This document shows positions 61,392-64,000 of a stretch of DNA of 64,000 nt, in pieces (position 1 is the stretch's first letter; the number at the start of each line of letters is the position of its first letter). The stretch lies in NCBI RefSeq assembly GCF_016056275.1, contig NZ_JAECZA010000231.1, positions 1,859-65,858 on the forward strand, written 5' to 3'. Below the pieces are notes generated by a model that worked only from the letters and a program-made list of their open reading frames with translations, had not been told where the DNA came from and ran no database searches. The stretch comes from Dendronalium phyllosphericum CENA369 (GTDB taxonomy: Bacteria > Cyanobacteriota > Cyanobacteriia > Cyanobacteriales > Nostocaceae). The position numbers were made by a program, and so were the translations under genes.

Positions 61392-62276
61392 GTGGGAGAA
61401 TTTGGCAGAGTTTTAACCGCTATGATTACGCCGTTTAAAACAGATGGTAGTGTCAACTACGATCTAGCGGCAGAACTAGCAGCACATCTAGCTAACAACG
61501 GCACAGATACATTGGTAGTGTGTGGTACAACCGGGGAATCCCCTACCCTAAGTTGGGACGAAGAATACCAATTGTTTGTGGAAGTATCGCAGGCCGTAGC
61601 AGGCAAAGCCAAGATAATAGCAGGATGTGGTTCTAATTCCACCAAAGAAGCGATCGCTGCAACGCAAAAAGCAGCTAAAATAGGAGTACATGGTTCTTTA
61701 CAAGTCGTTCCTTATTACAACAAACCTCCGCAAGCAGGTCTGTATCAACACTTTCAGGCAATAGCGCAAGCTTGTCCCGATTTACCATTATTGTTATACA
61801 ATATCCCCGGACGTACTGGGCAAAACCTCAGTCCCGAAACAGTTGCCCGGTTAGCTGAAATTGACAATATTGTTGGGATAAAAGAAGCAAGTGGAAATTT
61901 AGACCAAGCGAGCGAGATTCGCCGCTTGACACCAAAAGAATTTCACCTTTACGCTGGAGATGATTCCTTAACTTTGCCCTTATTGGCGATCGGAGCAAAG
62001 GGCGTAGTCAGCGTAGCTTCTCATCTGGTAGGAAATCAACTACAGCAGATGATTCAAGCTTTTAGTGCGGGAAAAATTGAAGTTGCCAGTGACATTCATC
62101 TCCAACTCTTCCCGTTATTTAAAGCCTTATTTTTAACTACAAATCCCATTCCAGTGAAACAAGCGTTAAAACTTAAAGGTTGGGAGGTTGGTTCAACTCG
62201 TCTGCCATTATGCGAAGCCGAGTCGGAAGTCAGTCAGAAGTTAAAGGTGGTGCTGGAGAAACTTGGTTTAATCTGA
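61392..62276 (+). CDS. dapA: 4-hydroxy-tetrahydrodipicolinate synthase (DapA)
   Basis: A 294-residue TIM-barrel aldolase condensing pyruvate and aspartate semialdehyde, the next step after asd. The Schiff-base Lys164 is in GIKEASGNL, Tyr136 in [10 protein letters not shown], and the substrate-binding [12 protein letters not shown] is at about 42-53. GTG 61392 follows a weak GGAG. A GTCAGTA heptamer run near 61243-61260 lies between asd and dapA. Confidence 0.97.
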   Translation: MGEFGRVLTAMITPFKTDGSVNYDLAAELAAHLANNGTDTLVVCGTTGESPTLSWDEEYQLFVEVSQAVAGKAKIIAGCGSNSTKEAIAATQKAAKIGVHGSLQVVPYYNKPPQAGLYQHFQAIAQACPDLPLLLYNIPGRTGQNLSPETVARLAEIDNIVGIKEASGNLDQASEIRRLTPKEFHLYAGDDSLTLPLLAIGAKGVVSVASHLVGNQLQQMIQAFSAGKIEVASDIHLQLFPLFKALFLTTNPIPVKQALKLKGWEVGSTRLPLCEAESEVSQKLKVVLEKLGLI

Positions 62277-62551
62277 ACAATAATTTCTGGAGTTGCTAGC
62301 TTCTGGTTAGTAAAGATGTATATCAAAAAAGGGCATATTTGTCAGCAATTGGTGCTTTAAAATCTGTGCTACCAAAATAATAGATATACAATGAATCCTT
62401 CAATGTAAAATCGCTTTTATTGAACAAATAATTGAACATCTGAATTAAAATTTAGCTGCTTTCCAGATAGAAAGTCTATATTGTCTTTCAAACAAGAACG
62501 CTAACTTTCAATTTATTAACACTAAACAACAAAACAAAATCTCAGGAGAAA

Positions 62552-64000
62552 ATGGCTAAAAACGAAGCTAACTCCGCCCTCAAAATTATTCCTTTGGGCG
62601 GTTTGCATGAAATTGGTAAAAATACCTGTGTATTTGAATATGATGATGAAATTATCCTATTAGATGCAGGGTTAGCCTTTCCCACAGAAGCAATGCATGG
62701 GGTCAATATTGTCCTACCAGATATGACCTATCTGCGGGAAAATCGTCATAAAATTAAAGGCATGATTGTTACCCACGGTCATGAAGACCATATCGGTGGA
62801 ATTGCTTTTCACCTGAAGCAATTTGAAATACCTGTGATTTACGGGCCGAGACTAGCAATGGCAATGCTAGAGGGTAAATTAGAAGAAGCAGGAGTACGCG
62901 ATCGCACAGAATTAAGAACAGTCCTGCCCCGCGATGTCGTGCGAATTGGAAAATCTTTTTTTGTAGAATATATCCGCAACACTCACTCGATTGCTGATAG
63001 TTTTACTGTTGCTATTCATACTCCTTTGGGTGTGGTGATTCACACAGGAGACTTTAAAATTGACCATACACCAGTAGATGGTGAAAGATTTGACCTCCAA
63101 AGATTAGCAGAACACGGCGAACAAGGCGTACTTTGCTTATTAAGTGACTCTACCAACTCAGAAGTACCCGGATTCACTCCTTCAGAACGTTCGGTTTATC
63201 CCAACCTCGACCGCGTATTCAGTCAAGCAACTGGGCGACTATTCGTCACGACATTTGCTTCCAGCGTCCATCGCATCAACATGATTTTGGATCTGGCGAA
63301 GAAGCACAACCGCGTAGTGACAGTTGTTGGGCGTTCGATGCTAAATTTGATTGCTCATGCCCGCAATCTAGGTTACATCAAGTGTGAAGATAATTTGCTA
63401 CAACCTTTGCACGCAGTCCGTAACCTGCCTGGCGAAAGTGTGCTGATTCTGACCACAGGTTCCCAAGGTGAGCCAATGTCAGCAATGACTAGGATTGCCA
63501 ACAAAGAACACCCTCATATTAAAATCCGCGAAGGAGACACGGTAGTATTCTCCGCCAACCCGATTCCGGGAAATACGATCGCAGTGGTTAACACCATTGA
63601 TAAATTGATGATTCAGGGGGCAAAAGTCGTCTATGGTCGGGACAAAGGCATTCACGTTTCAGGTCACGGCTGTCAAGAAGACCAAAAGCTGATGATTGCC
63701 TTAACTCAACCTAAGTTCTTTGTGCCAGTTCATGGCGAACATCGGATGCTTGTGAAGCACTGGGAAACAGCTCAGAGTTTAGGTATTCCCGCAGAAAATA
63801 TGGTCATCATCCAGAATGGTGATGTCATAGAACTAACTGAAGATGCCATCCGCGTTGCTGGTAAAGTACCATCTGGTATCGAACTAGTGGATACTACGAG
63901 TTCTGGTATGGTGAGTGCCAAAGTCCTGCAAGAACGCCAACGCATGGCAGAAGAAGGTATTGTTACCATTGCTGCGGCCATTGATTGGAGTGGCAAACTA
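62552..64000 (+). CDS. rnj: Ribonuclease J, 3'-truncated by window end
   Basis: The visible 483 residues start at ATG 62552 after CAGGAGA. Metallo-beta-lactamase/beta-CASP ribonuclease with 5'-3' exo- and endonuclease activity in RNA decay. HGHEDH at about residues 75-80 (VTHGHEDHIGG) is the zinc site; SDSTNSEVPGFTPSE, TTFASSVHRINMILD and HGEHRMLVKHW are beta-CASP features. The full protein probably extends well past the window. It follows dapA by 275 bp in the same direction; the asd-dapA-rnj order is one I know from cyanobacteria. Confidence 0.95.
   Translation, partial: MAKNEANSALKIIPLGGLHEIGKNTCVFEYDDEIILLDAGLAFPTEAMHGVNIVLPDMTYLRENRHKIKGMIVTHGHEDHIGGIAFHLKQFEIPVIYGPRLAMAMLEGKLEEAGVRDRTELRTVLPRDVVRIGKSFFVEYIRNTHSIADSFTVAIHTPLGVVIHTGDFKIDHTPVDGERFDLQRLAEHGEQGVLCLLSDSTNSEVPGFTPSERSVYPNLDRVFSQATGRLFVTTFASSVHRINMILDLAKKHNRVVTVVGRSMLNLIAHARNLGYIKCEDNLLQPLHAVRNLPGESVLILTTGSQGEPMSAMTRIANKEHPHIKIREGDTVVFSANPIPGNTIAVVNTIDKLMIQGAKVVYGRDKGIHVSGHGCQEDQKLMIALTQPKFFVPVHGEHRMLVKHWETAQSLGIPAENMVIIQNGDVIELTEDAIRVAGKVPSGIELVDTTSSGMVSAKVLQERQRMAEEGIVTIAAAIDWSGKL

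Overview
The window is chromosomal DNA from a filamentous, probably heterocyst-forming cyanobacterium (order Nostocales). The evidence is psbO (photosystem II manganese-stabilising protein), a SigF-type sigma factor, a PEP-CTERM protein, AMIN, RDD and pentapeptide-repeat proteins, the cyanobacterial clpX-clpP-tig cluster, abundant HIP1 octamers (GCGATCGC) and many 7-bp tandem repeats typical of Nostocales. I recall a psbO/sigF/ftsQ/ftsZ neighbourhood from Nostoc/Anabaena genomes. No species can be named from the sequence alone.

Layout. 0-7 kb: the 3' end of a TPR gene, a PemK/MazF-type toxin-antitoxin pair, hflX, a 2OG-Fe(II) oxygenase, a frameshifted PEP-CTERM gene and the glutathione pair grxC-gshB. 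7-7.9 kb: a gene-free block of dispersed and inverted heptamer repeats. 7.9-11.5 kb: division genes ftsQ and ftsZ on the minus strand with an unknown ORF between them. 12.4-18.8 kb: a two-gene P-loop ATPase plus STAND/TPR/14-WD40 module, the best candidate here for a poorly described signalling or conflict system. 19.7-23.6 kb: psbO, sigF, a PilP-like lipoprotein and a small partner. 24-36 kb: envelope and signalling genes (R/Y/D-rich secreted protein, purple-acid-phosphatase-like enzyme, AMIN-beta-lactamase fusion, a kinase lacking its phospho-acceptor region, an Rrf2 regulator, an RDD-pentapeptide fusion, a cysteine hydrolase and MtfA).

36-50.6 kb is an accessory stretch rich in small toxin-antitoxin genes: RelE/ParE-type, HicBA, VapBC, an antitoxin with a truncated toxin remnant, two paralogous XRE regulators, a ribbon-helix-helix gene with operator-like palindromes and a Uma2 gene. 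These are interleaved with housekeeping genes (radC, nadA, tRNA-Ser(UGA), an RsbRD-type histidine kinase). 50.7-64 kb is conserved: an S1-domain ribosomal protein, dienelactone hydrolase, a GntR regulator, nitroreductase, an alpha/beta hydrolase, the protein quality-control cluster tig-clpP-clpX (minus) and, divergently, asd-dapA (diaminopimelate/lysine) followed by RNase J, cut by the window end.

Small repeats punctuate gene ends: a 176-bp MITE with perfect 16-bp terminal inverted repeats, a 90-bp palindromic element after radC, near-identical 28-bp palindromes at 51.7 and 55.4 kb, and several heptamer families. All functional calls come from motif recognition in the translated sequence; no database search was run.
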